From assembly GCF_007829875.1 (NCBI RefSeq), contig NZ_VIWV01000001.1, positions 4,372,501 through 4,436,500 of the forward strand: 64,000 nucleotides of DNA, written 5' to 3'. Under the pieces are notes generated by a model. That model was given only the letters and a program-made list of their open reading frames with translations, did not search any database and had not been told where the DNA came from. A program made the position numbers and the translations under genes. The DNA is from Streptomyces capillispiralis (GTDB lineage Bacteria; Actinomycetota; Actinomycetes; Streptomycetales; Streptomycetaceae). Numbering within the stretch: the stretch's first letter is position 1; each line of letters opens with the position of its first letter. Positions 1 to 8,262 of the stretch are shown here, piece by piece.

Positions 1-538
1 CCGGGTTGCAGGCCAGGCCCACGGTGAGGGCGCCGCGCGCGCGGGCGTACTCGACGGCGCCGACGGCGTACGGGGTGCGGCCCGAGGCGGAGACGCCGAC
101 CACCGCGTCGTCGGCGGTGAGCGCCAGCGCGGCCAGGTCGGACTCGGCCAGCTCCCTGGAGTCCTCGGCGCCCTCCACCGAGGTGACCATGGCGGCGGGG
201 CCGCCCGCGATCAGGCCGACGACCTGCGCCGGGTCGGTGTTGAAGGTCGGCGGGCACTCGGAGGCGTCCAGCACGCCCAGCCGGCCGGCGGTGCCGGCGC
301 CCGCGTAGACCAGTCGGCCGCCCCGGGCCATCCGGTCGGCGACGGCGTCGATCGCCGCGGCGATGCCCGGCAGCTGCTCGGCCACGGCGCCGGCCACCGT
401 GGCGTCCTCGCCGTTCATCAGCCGGGCGATGTCGAGGGTCGGCAGCCGGTCGACGTCCGCCAGCTCGGGCCGGAACGCCTCGGTGGTCAACGTGTCCAGC
501 TGGGAACGCAGTTCACGGTCGTGCGGGGTGGAGGTCAT
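1..538 (-). CDS. murQ: N-acetylmuramic acid 6-phosphate etherase (MurQ), C-terminus cut by window edge
   Basis: MurQ cleaves the D-lactyl ether of MurNAc-6-phosphate to give GlcNAc-6-phosphate during cytoplasmic recycling of peptidoglycan sugars. The visible N-terminal 179 residues begin MTSTPHDREL from an ATG at 538. They contain the SIS-fold sugar-phosphate pocket, with GGRLVYAGAGTAGRLGVLDASE and a GLIAGGPAAM segment followed by VGVSASGRTPY, all hallmarks of the family. The reading frame runs off the left edge, so roughly the last 120 residues are missing. An RpiR-type regulator lies 138 bp upstream on the same strand, which fits the usual murR-murQ pairing. Confidence 0.93.
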   Translation of the reverse strand, partial: MTSTPHDRELRSQLDTLTTEAFRPELADVDRLPTLDIARLMNGEDATVAGAVAEQLPGIAAAIDAVADRMARGGRLVYAGAGTAGRLGVLDASECPPTFNTDPAQVVGLIAGGPAAMVTSVEGAEDSRELAESDLAALALTADDAVVGVSASGRTPYAVGAVEYARARGALTVGLACNP

Positions 539-676
539 GGCAGTGCGGCCCTCTTCGGTCTCTTTCCGGTGTGTTTGCCGGTGCGGGGCGGTGCGGCATC
601 CCTGGCGGCGGGGCTGTTCCGTTCCGACGGGCGGCTCCGCCGCGAGCCGCCCGCGGATCCCCGCCGAAGCCCGGCC

Positions 677-1690
677 CTACGGCCTGCCGCGCGCCGTGTG
701 CCGGTGTGCCAGCGCCTCGTACGAGGCCGCCAGCGCCGGCGCCGCCGAAGCGTACGTCCGCTGGGCGACCCCCACGAACAGGCAGTCCACCACCAGCAGC
801 TGACTGGTCCGGGACGACATCGCGGCCGGGCGCAGCTCGCTCTCGCGGGCCGTGGACGTGGTCAGGACGTGATCGGCGTACTGCGTGACGGGGCTGTCCG
901 GGCGGCCGGTGACCGCCACCGTGGTCGCCCCGTGCTCGAAGGCCACCCGGAGCGGTTCGATGACGTCCCCGGTCGATCCGGAGTGGGTGATGGCGATCGC
1001 CACGTCGCCCGCGCGCAGCTGCACCGCGTTGGTGACGGCGAGGTGCGGGTCGCTGTGGGCGTGCGCCATCAGGCCTATGCGCAGCAGCTTCTGGGTGAGG
1101 TCCTGGGCGACCAGTCCCGACGCGCCGACGCCGTAGACGTCGGTGCGGCGGGCGCCGGCCAGGGCGGTCACGGCCGCGGCGAGCTGCACGGTGTCCAGGC
1201 CCGCCGCGGTGTCGGCGAGGGTCTGCTGCTCGTCGTAGGCGAGCTTGGCCACGACGTCGGCGATGGGGTCGTCCACCGCGATGTCCGTGGTGATGGCGGG
1301 GGCGCGGCCGGACTGCTGCTGGGCGGCGAGGCCGGCCAGGGCCAGGCGCAGATCGCGGTAGCCGGGGTAGCCCAGCAGGCGGGCGGTGCGGACGACGGTG
1401 GCCTCGCTGGTGCCGGTGAGCTCGGCGAGTCCGGTGACCGTGAGGGCCGCGCAGCCGGCCGGGTCGTCGGCGACGGCCTCGGCGACCCGCTGCATGGAGC
1501 GGGTCATCGACGGTGCCAGGGTACGCACCTTGGCCGCGAGGGCGGCGGGCGCGGGCAGGGCGCTGGGGGAACCGGCCGCGGCACCCGCGCCACCCCGGGA
1601 GCCGCCCGCGGCACCCGCGGCGCGCGAGCCGCCCGCGCCGCGTGCGCCTCCCGCACCGCTCCCGAAAATTTCCTTCACTTCATTGGTCAC
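677..1690 (-). CDS. murR: MurR/RpiR family transcriptional regulator (HTH + SIS domains)
   Basis: This is a 337-residue regulator that probably senses an amino-sugar phosphate and controls murQ. After an unusually long Gly/Ala-rich N-terminal stretch (about residues 9-45) comes an RpiR helix-turn-helix (about 50-125, GLAELTGTSEATVVRTARLL). A SIS effector domain follows (about 160-310, DVYGVGASGLVAQDL and AIAITHSGSTGDVI). The start is a GTG at 1690 without a clear Shine-Dalgarno; an in-frame GTG four codons later is possible. The start region sits inside a large inverted repeat, which suggests autoregulation. The gene name is by family and context only. Confidence 0.85.
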   Translation of the reverse strand: MTNEVKEIFGSGAGGARGAGGSRAAGAAGGSRGGAGAAAGSPSALPAPAALAAKVRTLAPSMTRSMQRVAEAVADDPAGCAALTVTGLAELTGTSEATVVRTARLLGYPGYRDLRLALAGLAAQQQSGRAPAITTDIAVDDPIADVVAKLAYDEQQTLADTAAGLDTVQLAAAVTALAGARRTDVYGVGASGLVAQDLTQKLLRIGLMAHAHSDPHLAVTNAVQLRAGDVAIAITHSGSTGDVIEPLRVAFEHGATTVAVTGRPDSPVTQYADHVLTTSTARESELRPAAMSSRTSQLLVVDCLFVGVAQRTYASAAPALAASYEALAHRHTARGRP

Positions 1691-1710
1691 AGTGTGAAAG
1701 ATATTTTCGG
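1662..1710. promoter_or_regulatory. Large inverted repeat at the murR start, probable RpiR operator
   Basis: Two 17-bp arms (1662-1678 and 1694-1710) match at 15 of 17 positions and are separated by 15 bp. The outer part is CCGAAAAT paired with ATTTTCGG, and the inner part is TTCAC paired with GTGAA. The AT-rich arms stand out against the GC-rich surroundings. The site covers the murR start codon, so a bound regulator could block both transcription and translation. RpiR-family proteins commonly bind GAAA/TTTC dyads; assignment to this protein is inferred from position. Confidence 0.65.
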
Positions 1711-1746
1711 CTCGGCCGTGCGGTCAAGAGTGCGCACAATGGGGGC

Positions 1747-2160
1747 ATGGACCCCCACCCCCGCGGCGAACCCGGCGCCCACCCGGTCACCCCCCTGGAA
1801 CAGGCGCTGCACGCGGCGCGCGCCCTCGTGCTCGCCGATCTGGTCGCCCGTGAGGTCGCCGAGGCGGACGTGGTGTCCCTGGTCGAGGAGTCCGTCACCC
1901 ACCGGCGCTGGTGGGTCGAACAGTGGCCGGAGGGCGCCGGGTTCCTCGCCGGCCTGGTCGCCCAGGACGTCCAGGACGCCCTGCTGGAACGCCACGGGCG
2001 CTGGCCGCTGTGCCCGGTGTGCGGCTCCGGCGACCCGCACGCGCTGGACGTGGAGCCGGAACTCGGCCCCGATCCGCACTGGGTGTGCCACAAGGCGGGC
2101 GTGAAGGTCGCGGCGGTGGGCGGACTGGGCCGGGCCACGGGCGGGGCGGTCTCCTCGTGA
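1747..2160 (+). CDS. Small zinc-knuckle-like hypothetical protein
   Basis: This 137-residue protein starts at an ATG 56 bp from the divergent murR start. I do not recognise a named family. The first two thirds are helical and acidic (residues about 15-85, including RRWWVEQWPEGAGF). The C-terminal part has a CPVCG pair followed about 25 residues later by a His and then WVCH, consistent with a small metal-binding knuckle. The stop overlaps the next gene's GTG by 4 bp (GTGA), so the two are translationally coupled. The murR operator region may also serve its promoter. Confidence 0.75.
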   Translation: MDPHPRGEPGAHPVTPLEQALHAARALVLADLVAREVAEADVVSLVEESVTHRRWWVEQWPEGAGFLAGLVAQDVQDALLERHGRWPLCPVCGSGDPHALDVEPELGPDPHWVCHKAGVKVAAVGGLGRATGGAVSS

Positions 2161-2465
2161 CCGTCTACATCGACCCGCCGACCTGGCCCGGACACGGCCG
2201 GATGTGGTCCCACCTCGTCAGCGACCGCTCCTACGACGAACTGCACGCCTTCGCCGACCGCCTGGGCGTCCCCCGCCGCGCCTTCGAGCGCGACCACTAC
2301 GACATCCCCGAGCACCGGTACGCCGACGTCGTGCGCGCCGGTGCCGTCGAGGTCAGCAGCCGCGAGGTGGTGCGGCTGCTGCACGGGGCGGGGCTGCGGC
2401 GGCGCAAGGGCGCGGGCACGGGGGCGGGCGCGGGCACGGGGGCCGGTCAGCCGCGCAGCGCGTAG
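2157..2465 (+). CDS. DUF4031 domain-containing protein
   Basis: The 102-residue product begins MTVYIDPPTWPGHGRMWSHL, the characteristic start of DUF4031 proteins, and continues with SDRSYDELHAFADRLGVP and FERDHYDIPEHRY. Its function is unknown. The GTG start overlaps the upstream stop (GTGA), indicating co-translation with the zinc-knuckle protein. The C-terminus is a low-complexity Gly/Thr/Ala tail (about residues 83-102). Its last 19 bp overlap the 3' end of the convergent fusion gene at 2447-3511. Confidence 0.88.
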   Translation: MTVYIDPPTWPGHGRMWSHLVSDRSYDELHAFADRLGVPRRAFERDHYDIPEHRYADVVRAGAVEVSSREVVRLLHGAGLRRRKGAGTGAGAGTGAGQPRSA

Positions 2466-3511
2466 GCGATCTGCCCCTCGTCCTCGGAGACCTGGGTGAA
2501 CCCGGCCCGGGTGACGACGTTCCGCGAGGGCGTGTTCCGCCGCTCCACGACGGCCCGCACGGTGTGCACGCCGTCCTGGGCGAGCGCCCACGCGGACAGG
2601 GTGCGCAGGGCCTCGGTGGCGTAACCGCGGCCGCGGGCGTCCACGGAGAGGTCGTAGCCGATCTCCACCTCGCCGTCCACGGGGGCGCCGTGGAAGCCCA
2701 TCGCGCCCACCGCGCGGTCGTCCTCGCTCCCGACCAGTACGTACATGGCCCACTCCGGCCGGAACACGCCCTCCTCGTACTGCTTGACCAGGATCCCGGC
2801 GCCCTCGCGCGTCCCGTCGAACGGGCCCGAGGGGACCCAGTCGAACCCGCCGTCGCCGCCCAGGGCCAGGTCGGCCGCGGCGGCCGGGGTGACGCCCTCC
2901 AGGACGAGCCGCTCGGAGCGCAGCACCGGGTTGTTGCTCCAGCGCCAGCGGGTGACGGGCGCACGGCCCGGCAGGTCGCCGCGGCCCGTCGCCCACAGCA
3001 GGGTCGGCCAGGGGTCGGGGCCGGGCCGGACCGTGGGGAAGATCCGGGTGAGCACGAAGTCGCACAGCTCGGCCGGGGGCTCGTGGGCGATGCCCAGTCC
3101 CTCGGCGATGTCGTGCGTGTGCAGCAGCACTTCGGCCACGCCCATCGCGGCGAAGCCCTCGCGGTTCGCGTGCCGGAAGGGATACGGGTGGAAGGCGCGC
3201 ACGGCGCGCGGGGTGGTGCGGACGGCGGCGGCGAGCAGGGCGCCGGTCGTGGTGATCACGCGCAGCACGCCCGCGTTGTCGGTGCCCTCCTCGAAGGCGA
3301 TCTCGAAGGGCGCGTAGCCCTCGGTCGCCCGCCCGGCCAACTGTCCGGCGTACCCGATGAGATCCTCCGCCATGTGCAGCGCCGTCCGCCGGCAGTCCCA
3401 CTCCAGCCGTCCGGCCCCCACCCCCTCCCAGTCCCGGTCGGTGACCGTCCCCAGCGCCGCCACGCAGTGCGCGACGGCTTCCTCCACCTGTTCCGCTCCC
3501 ACAGCACGCAT
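2447..3511 (-). CDS. Fusion of maleylpyruvate isomerase-like domain and GNAT acetyltransferase
   Basis: This 354-residue protein joins two domains. Residues about 5-195 form a DinB/mycothiol-dependent maleylpyruvate-isomerase-like helical domain, with DCRRTALHMAEDLIGYAGQL and a VAEVLLHTHDIAEGLG metal-site helix. Residues about 200-354 are a GNAT N-acetyltransferase with the acetyl-CoA loop ARGRGYATEAL and a C-terminal ERRNTPSRNVVTRAGF. The start is an ATG at 3511. The pairing suggests a thiol- or amine-directed modifying enzyme, but no substrate can be read from the sequence. It lies 10 bp after the HD hydrolase gene on the same strand. Confidence 0.85.
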   Translation of the reverse strand: MRAVGAEQVEEAVAHCVAALGTVTDRDWEGVGAGRLEWDCRRTALHMAEDLIGYAGQLAGRATEGYAPFEIAFEEGTDNAGVLRVITTTGALLAAAVRTTPRAVRAFHPYPFRHANREGFAAMGVAEVLLHTHDIAEGLGIAHEPPAELCDFVLTRIFPTVRPGPDPWPTLLWATGRGDLPGRAPVTRWRWSNNPVLRSERLVLEGVTPAAAADLALGGDGGFDWVPSGPFDGTREGAGILVKQYEEGVFRPEWAMYVLVGSEDDRAVGAMGFHGAPVDGEVEIGYDLSVDARGRGYATEALRTLSAWALAQDGVHTVRAVVERRNTPSRNVVTRAGFTQVSEDEGQIAYALRG

Positions 3512-3521
3512 GCGGGGCAGG

Positions 3522-4184
3522 CTAGGCGGGCGGCGGCGCCGGGGTCGACAGCATTTCCAGCTCGCCGCGCAGGTTGTAGCGGGCGGTGGCCTCCCAGTGC
3601 TCGCTCCCGTAGGGCGTACGGAACAGCCGTGGCAGGGCGAGGAGTTGCCGCAGCACGTCGGCCCGGCCCGCGCGGAAGGCGTCGCTCGGCACGAAGTGGT
3701 ACTCCTCGCGGACGGCGGCCGTGTAGGCGGCGTACGCCGACGGCGGCGAGGCGAGGACCGCGAGGTCGGCGTCGCACAGCACCTGGCCGTCGCGGTCGTC
3801 GTCGGCCGGGTCGTGCGTGACGGTGAGCCGGACCAGCCGGGCCACCTCGGCGGTCTTCCCCGCCGGCACCCCGGCCTCGGACAGGGCCCGCTCGGCGAGC
3901 CGGGCGGAGCGCTCCTCGTTCTCGGAGCGGTCCGGCAGGTAGACGGCGTCGTGGAACCAGGCCGCCAGCCGTACGACGTCCGGGTCGTCCGCGTGCCCCG
4001 CCAGCTCGTCGACGTGGTCGAGGACCGCCGTGAGGTGGGCGAGCGTGTGGTAGTGCCGCTGCGGTTCCTGCCAGCGGGCGATCAGGTTGTCCGCGTACGG
4101 CACCGGGCCGGGCCCGCCCCCGGGACCCCGGACCCCCTCCAGAGCACGGACGAATCGAGCACGCAGCACATCGGTGTCGGCCAT
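3522..4184 (-). CDS. HD-superfamily metal-dependent phosphohydrolase
   Basis: The 220-residue protein has the HD-family metal ligands in order: RHYHTLAHL (about residues 43-51), AWFHDAVY (about 75-82), TVTHDP and CDADLAVLAS. It therefore probably hydrolyses a phosphate ester or nucleotide with divalent metal; the natural substrate is unknown. It starts at an ATG at 4184 and is followed after 10 bp by the fusion acetyltransferase, suggesting a two-gene operon. A 185-bp gap separates it from the divergent alpha/beta hydrolase. Confidence 0.85.
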   Translation of the reverse strand: MADTDVLRARFVRALEGVRGPGGGPGPVPYADNLIARWQEPQRHYHTLAHLTAVLDHVDELAGHADDPDVVRLAAWFHDAVYLPDRSENEERSARLAERALSEAGVPAGKTAEVARLVRLTVTHDPADDDRDGQVLCDADLAVLASPPSAYAAYTAAVREEYHFVPSDAFRAGRADVLRQLLALPRLFRTPYGSEHWEATARYNLRGELEMLSTPAPPPA

Positions 4185-4217
4185 ACCGCCATTGTTCCCG
4201 GTGCGTGCGCGCTGCGT

Positions 4218-4232
4218 GGTTCCGGAGGAACC
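4218..4232. promoter_or_regulatory. Short dyad in the divergent promoter region
   Basis: GGTTCC and GGAACC flank a 3-bp centre between the divergent HD phosphohydrolase and alpha/beta hydrolase genes. It may be an operator or a small hairpin. No regulator can be assigned. Confidence 0.3.
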
Positions 4233-4369
4233 CCGATCACGGGTAGTACGGCTGATCTTCCGCTGGGTAAGGTGGGTCGCTGTAGCTCGCGCATCCGTTC
4301 GGTCGGCGCCCCGCGGTTCCTCGGCCGGTCGTGACGTGCGTGACCGCCCCCGTGCGAGGAGACCGGAAG

Positions 4370-5233
4370 ATGAGCAGCCAGGCGCGACCGACGTTCGTCC
4401 TCGTCCACGGGGCCTTCGCGAACTCCTTCTCCTTCGCGCCGTTGCAGGCCGAACTCGGCCTGCTCGGGCACCGTTCGGTCGCCGTCGACCTGCCCGGTCA
4501 CGGCTTCGGGGCGACCTACACCCACGCCTACCAGGCGCCGCAGGACCCCGAAGGGCTCGCCACCGCGCCGGGGTCGATCAAGGGCGTCACGCTCGCCGAC
4601 AACGCCGCGCACCTGATCGGGATCCTGGAGCGGGCCAAGCGGAACGGGCCCGTGATCCTCCTCGCACACAGCCGCGGCGGCATCACGGCCACGGCCGCGG
4701 CCAACGCGCGGCCGGACCTCATCGACCGCATCGTCTACGTCTCCGCCTGGTGCCCGGTTGCCCTCGACGTGAACGACTACTACGCCGAGCCGGAGATGGC
4801 CACGGTCGACGCCGCCTCCCTGGGCCTGGCGATGGCCGGGAACCCGGCCGAACTCGGCCTGCTCCGCGTCAACTTCCGCACCGCGGACCCGGCCGCCCTC
4901 GCGGCGTTCAGGGCGGCCTTCCTCGCCGACGGCACCGACGAGGAGTTCCTGACCTTCCTCAACACCTTCCAGCCCGACGAGAACCTGGACGTCGGCACCT
5001 CCGCCGACCGGGCGCAGGCCGCGACCTGGGGCCGTGTCCCGAAGACCTTCGTCCGCCTGGCCGACGACGCGAGCATGCCGCTCGCCATGCAGGACCGGCT
5101 GATCCGCGAGGGGAACGAACTGACCCCGGACAACCCGTACGACGTCCGCACCCTCGGCGGAAGCCACCTGAAGTGGCTGGTCGACCCGGCGCCGGCGGCG
5201 CGGGTGCTGGGCGAACTCGCCGAGTCGCACTGA
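4370..5233 (+). CDS. Alpha/beta-fold hydrolase
   Basis: This 287-residue enzyme has the alpha/beta-hydrolase layout. An HGAF oxyanion segment lies near residue 14, the nucleophile elbow is AHSRGG (Ser about residue 103), and the catalytic His is in GGSHLKWLVDP near the C-terminus. It resembles the esterase/hydroxynitrile-lyase-like branch; substrate unknown. ATG 4370 is preferred over an in-frame GTG 39 bp upstream because a GAGGAG ribosome site lies 8 bp ahead. No signal peptide is seen, so it is probably cytoplasmic. Confidence 0.88.
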   Translation: MSSQARPTFVLVHGAFANSFSFAPLQAELGLLGHRSVAVDLPGHGFGATYTHAYQAPQDPEGLATAPGSIKGVTLADNAAHLIGILERAKRNGPVILLAHSRGGITATAAANARPDLIDRIVYVSAWCPVALDVNDYYAEPEMATVDAASLGLAMAGNPAELGLLRVNFRTADPAALAAFRAAFLADGTDEEFLTFLNTFQPDENLDVGTSADRAQAATWGRVPKTFVRLADDASMPLAMQDRLIREGNELTPDNPYDVRTLGGSHLKWLVDPAPAARVLGELAESH

Positions 5234-5574
5234 CGCGGGCGCCGCCCTGGACACGGACCCACGCGCACGGCCGCACGGTCCGCGCGGGGGCCCGGAGTTA
5301 TTTGCGTATCCGTAGGTAACACCTCACGGATAGTGGGCCCCTGGGCGCGGTCGTAGGTTCCTGCCACCGGTTCACCGAACGTTCACCTGTTGCGGCGACA
5401 AGCGTCGTGATCGCGTGCGGTGGAGACGGTCGTGCCTGTCCGCGGCCCCCACCAGGCTGCCGACCTGTCCTCTCCCCTGGGGCAGCCTGCCGGGGGCAGG
5501 CACGTGCTTGTCATGGACAGAACTAACCGCTGGTTCCGCACGCCCGGTCCCAGCTCGCGAAAGGCAGCCCCACC
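5234..5574 (+). promoter_or_regulatory. Intergenic leader of the secreted protease with a long hairpin
   Basis: This 341-bp stretch contains no gene I can support. From about 5290 it becomes less GC-rich (TTATTTGCGTATCCG), where a promoter is likely. At 5431-5503 there is a compound hairpin: CGTGCCTG pairs with CAGGCACG, and inside it GCCCCCACCAGGCTGCC pairs with 5481-5497 (14 of 17 positions). The structure lies 72 bp before the protease TTG start and could affect mRNA stability or translation. Confidence 0.5.
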
Positions 5575-7362
5575 TTGAACGGTTCCAGACGCCTGCGCAT
5601 ATCCCTGCTGGCGGTGACGACGGCCGCGCTCCTCGGCTCAGGAGTGACGGCGGCCGTCGCGGCGCCGGCCGCACAGCCCGCCCCGGCCGACCCGAGGGCC
5701 GCCGCCGACGCCCCCGTCGACCGCCTGATCGTCGGCTACGAGAAGAAGGCCGCCGAGGCCAGGTCCGACGCCGAGGCCAGGAAGGACGCCAGGGCCAAGG
5801 GCGACCGCGCCGGCGAGAGCCTCGCCTTCGAACGCCGCCTGGGCACCGGCGCCGCACTCGTCGACCTCGGCGACGCGCTGCAGGGCGGCTCCCTCCAGGA
5901 CGTCATCGACACCTTCGAGGCCGACGCCGACGTCGCGTACGTCGCCCGCGACACCCGCATGTACGCGATGGCCGGCCCCGACGACCCGTACTACCCCAGC
6001 CAGTGGGACCTCTTCGAGGCCACCGCCGGCATGAACGTCGAGAACGCCTGGACCGGCGGCGCCTCCGGCCAGGGCGTCCACGTCGCCGTCATCGACACCG
6101 GCTACGTCCAGCACTCCGACCTCGACGCCAACGTCGTCGCCGGGTACGACTTCATCTCCGACTCCTGGAGCGCCCGCGACGGCGGCGGCCGGGACAGCAA
6201 CCCCCGCGACGAGGGCGACTGGACGCTCGAGAACGAGTGCTACTCCGGCTCCCGCGCGAGCAACTCCTCCTGGCACGGCACGCACGTCGCCGGCACCGTC
6301 GCCGCCGTCGCCGGCAACGGCAAGGGCGTGGCCGGTGTCGCGTACGACGCCTCCGTCCAGCCCGTCCGCGTCCTCGGCCGCTGCGGCGGCAGCACCGCCG
6401 ACATCGCCGACGCCATCGTGTGGGCCTCCGGCGGCTACGTCCCCGGCGTGCCCTCCAACCCCACCCCGGCCGACGTCATCAACCTCAGCCTCGGCGGCTC
6501 CGGCTCCTGCCAGGCCGTCACCCAGGACGCCATCAACGGCGCCGTGAGCCGCGGCACCACCGTGGTCGTCGCCGCCGGCAACTCCAACACCAACGCCTCC
6601 GGCTTCACCCCGGCCAACTGCGGCAACGTCGTCACCGTCGCGGCCGGCGACCGTGAGGGCAACCGCGCGAGCTACTCCAACTACGGCTCGATCATCGACA
6701 TCACCGCGCCCGGCGGCGAGACGGCCGCCGGCTCCGCCAACGGCATCCTGTCCACGCTGAACAGCGGCACCACCACGCCCGGCTCCGAGACCTACCGGGC
6801 CTACCAGGGCACCAGCATGGCCGCCCCGCACATCGCCGGCCTCGCCGCGCTGATGTACGAGAAGGACCCGGCCCTCACCCCGAGCGGCGTCGAGAACGCC
6901 CTCAAGAACAACGCCCGTGCCCTGCCCGGCACCTGCGGCGGCGGCTGCGGCTACGGCCTCGCGGACGCCGCGCGCACCCTCGCCGCGCTGGGCGGCGGCA
7001 CCGACCCCGGCGGACAGGTCTTCACCAACTCCGAGAACTGGAACATCCCGGACGCCGACGGCCGCTACGTCTACTCGACCATCGACGTGACCGGCGTCAG
7101 CGGCTACGCCCCGTCCGACCTCCAGGTCTCCGTGGACATCAAGCACACCTACCGCGGTGACCTCAAGGTCCAGCTCTTCGCGCCCAACGGCACCTCCTGG
7201 ACGCTGAAGAACACCAGCTCCTCCGACAGCGCCGACAACGTCATCGCGACGTACACGGTCAACGCCTCGTCCGTCCAGGCGTCCGGCACCTGGCAGCTGC
7301 GGGTGACCGACGTCTACTCGGGCGACACCGGGTACATCGACTCCTGGGGCCTGACCTTCTGA
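5575..7362 (+). CDS. Secreted subtilisin-family serine protease with C-terminal P domain
   Basis: This 595-residue preproprotease is exported by a Sec-type signal peptide (residues 1-30, RRLRIS then a hydrophobic core ending AVAA). A propeptide of about 100 residues follows. The S8 catalytic domain carries the triad Asp174 (AVIDTGY), His234 (HGTHVAGT) and Ser414 (GTSMAAPH), with oxyanion Asn336 (AAGN). Residues about 480-595 form a proprotein-convertase P domain (HTYRGDLKVQLFAPNGT, GYIDSWGLTF). The start is a TTG with a GAAAGGCAG ribosome site. It probably degrades extracellular protein for nutrition. Confidence 0.95.
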   Translation: MNGSRRLRISLLAVTTAALLGSGVTAAVAAPAAQPAPADPRAAADAPVDRLIVGYEKKAAEARSDAEARKDARAKGDRAGESLAFERRLGTGAALVDLGDALQGGSLQDVIDTFEADADVAYVARDTRMYAMAGPDDPYYPSQWDLFEATAGMNVENAWTGGASGQGVHVAVIDTGYVQHSDLDANVVAGYDFISDSWSARDGGGRDSNPRDEGDWTLENECYSGSRASNSSWHGTHVAGTVAAVAGNGKGVAGVAYDASVQPVRVLGRCGGSTADIADAIVWASGGYVPGVPSNPTPADVINLSLGGSGSCQAVTQDAINGAVSRGTTVVVAAGNSNTNASGFTPANCGNVVTVAAGDREGNRASYSNYGSIIDITAPGGETAAGSANGILSTLNSGTTTPGSETYRAYQGTSMAAPHIAGLAALMYEKDPALTPSGVENALKNNARALPGTCGGGCGYGLADAARTLAALGGGTDPGGQVFTNSENWNIPDADGRYVYSTIDVTGVSGYAPSDLQVSVDIKHTYRGDLKVQLFAPNGTSWTLKNTSSSDSADNVIATYTVNASSVQASGTWQLRVTDVYSGDTGYIDSWGLTF

Positions 7363-7399
7363 CGGGTCCGACGGCTACGACCGGATGAGGTGACGAGGA

Positions 7400-7432
7400 G
7401 GGTCTGCCGGTGCCGGGGGCACCGGCGGACCC
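7400..7432 (+). terminator. Strong hairpin terminator after the protease gene
   Basis: A 15-bp stem (7400-7414 with 7418-7432, one G:T wobble) encloses a 3-nt loop 38 bp after the protease stop. It lacks a long U run, as is usual in Streptomyces terminators. Confidence 0.7.
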
Positions 7433-7480
7433 TTCGCCGCGCCCGGGTCCGTTCCGCCGGCAGGCCCTACGGTGGACGGC

Positions 7481-8161
7481 ATGACGACTCCTGCGGATGT
7501 GCACGACGTACGGGACCCGGAGCTGCCCGGGCGGCTGCTGGCCGTCGAGCGGGACGAGCTGGTGCCCCTGCTGCGGGGCAGGGCGGACGCGGACTTCGCG
7601 CTGCCGGTCCCCGCCTGTCCGGGCTGGACGGTGCGGGACGTGCTGGCGCACTGCTCGGCCGCGTTCACCCGGGTACGGGAACGCCGGTTCGAGGAGGGCG
7701 TGTTCTCGCCCGAGTCCAACGACCGGGACATCGCCGAGCGGGCCGGGTGGAGCGACCGGCGCGTCGTCGATGAGCTGGAGCTCGGGATGACCGAGGCCGG
7801 GCCGCTGATCGCCCGGGCCGGCGGGGCGCTGGACGCCCTCGCGCTGGGCGAGTGGGTGCACGCCGGGGACGTACGGGTCGCACTCGGTGCGCCCGGCGCG
7901 TACGCGGGCGCGGGACTGCCGTACGCGCTCACCCTGCTGGCGCAGGTGACCGCCCGGCGCGGTCACCTCCCGCTCCACGCCGACCTGGACGACGCCGACG
8001 AGCCGCTGCGGCTGGGCGACTTCTCCGGGGAACGCCCCCCGGCCCGCTACATCGGCGACGGGCCGACGCTGGTCAGGCTGTACGCGGGACGGCCGGTGGA
8101 CGGGGCGTCGTACGAGCTGGCCGGGGCGGAGGCGGAGGCGCTGAACATCTTCGCCGGGTGA
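7481..8161 (+). CDS. Maleylpyruvate isomerase family / TIGR03083-like mycothiol-dependent protein
   Basis: The 226-residue product belongs to the actinobacterial DinB-like family. PACPGWTVRDVLAHCSAAF supplies the first metal His (about residue 50), and LGEWVHAGDVRVALGAP supplies the second-site motif. These proteins use mycothiol or bind metal, and most members have no assigned substrate. ATG 7481 is chosen because the alternative GTG nine bases upstream has no better ribosome site. The stop codon lies at the start of a 9-bp tandem repeat tract. Confidence 0.85.
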   Translation: MTTPADVHDVRDPELPGRLLAVERDELVPLLRGRADADFALPVPACPGWTVRDVLAHCSAAFTRVRERRFEEGVFSPESNDRDIAERAGWSDRRVVDELELGMTEAGPLIARAGGALDALALGEWVHAGDVRVALGAPGAYAGAGLPYALTLLAQVTARRGHLPLHADLDDADEPLRLGDFSGERPPARYIGDGPTLVRLYAGRPVDGASYELAGAEAEALNIFAG

Positions 8162-8228
8162 GCCGGGTGAGCCGGGTGAGCCGGGTGAGCCGGGTGAGGC
8201 GGTGAGGCGGTGAGGCGGGTGAGCCGGG
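8158..8228 (+). repeat. 9-bp tandem repeat tract (GGGTGAGCC)
   Basis: About five units of GGGTGAGCC, then degenerate GGTGAGGC units, begin at the stop codon of the preceding gene. One unit contains the TGA itself, so slippage would not alter the protein. The tract occupies most of the gap before the cutC promoter. Confidence 0.8.
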
Positions 8229-8262
8229 GGTGAAGGGGCCGGCCGGTCGGGCGTAGGCTTGG

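Noticed and set aside
5638..7146. Long minus-strand frame opposite the subtilisin
   Set aside because: Composition is Val/Gly/Ala-rich shadow of the protease codons; no recognisable protein.
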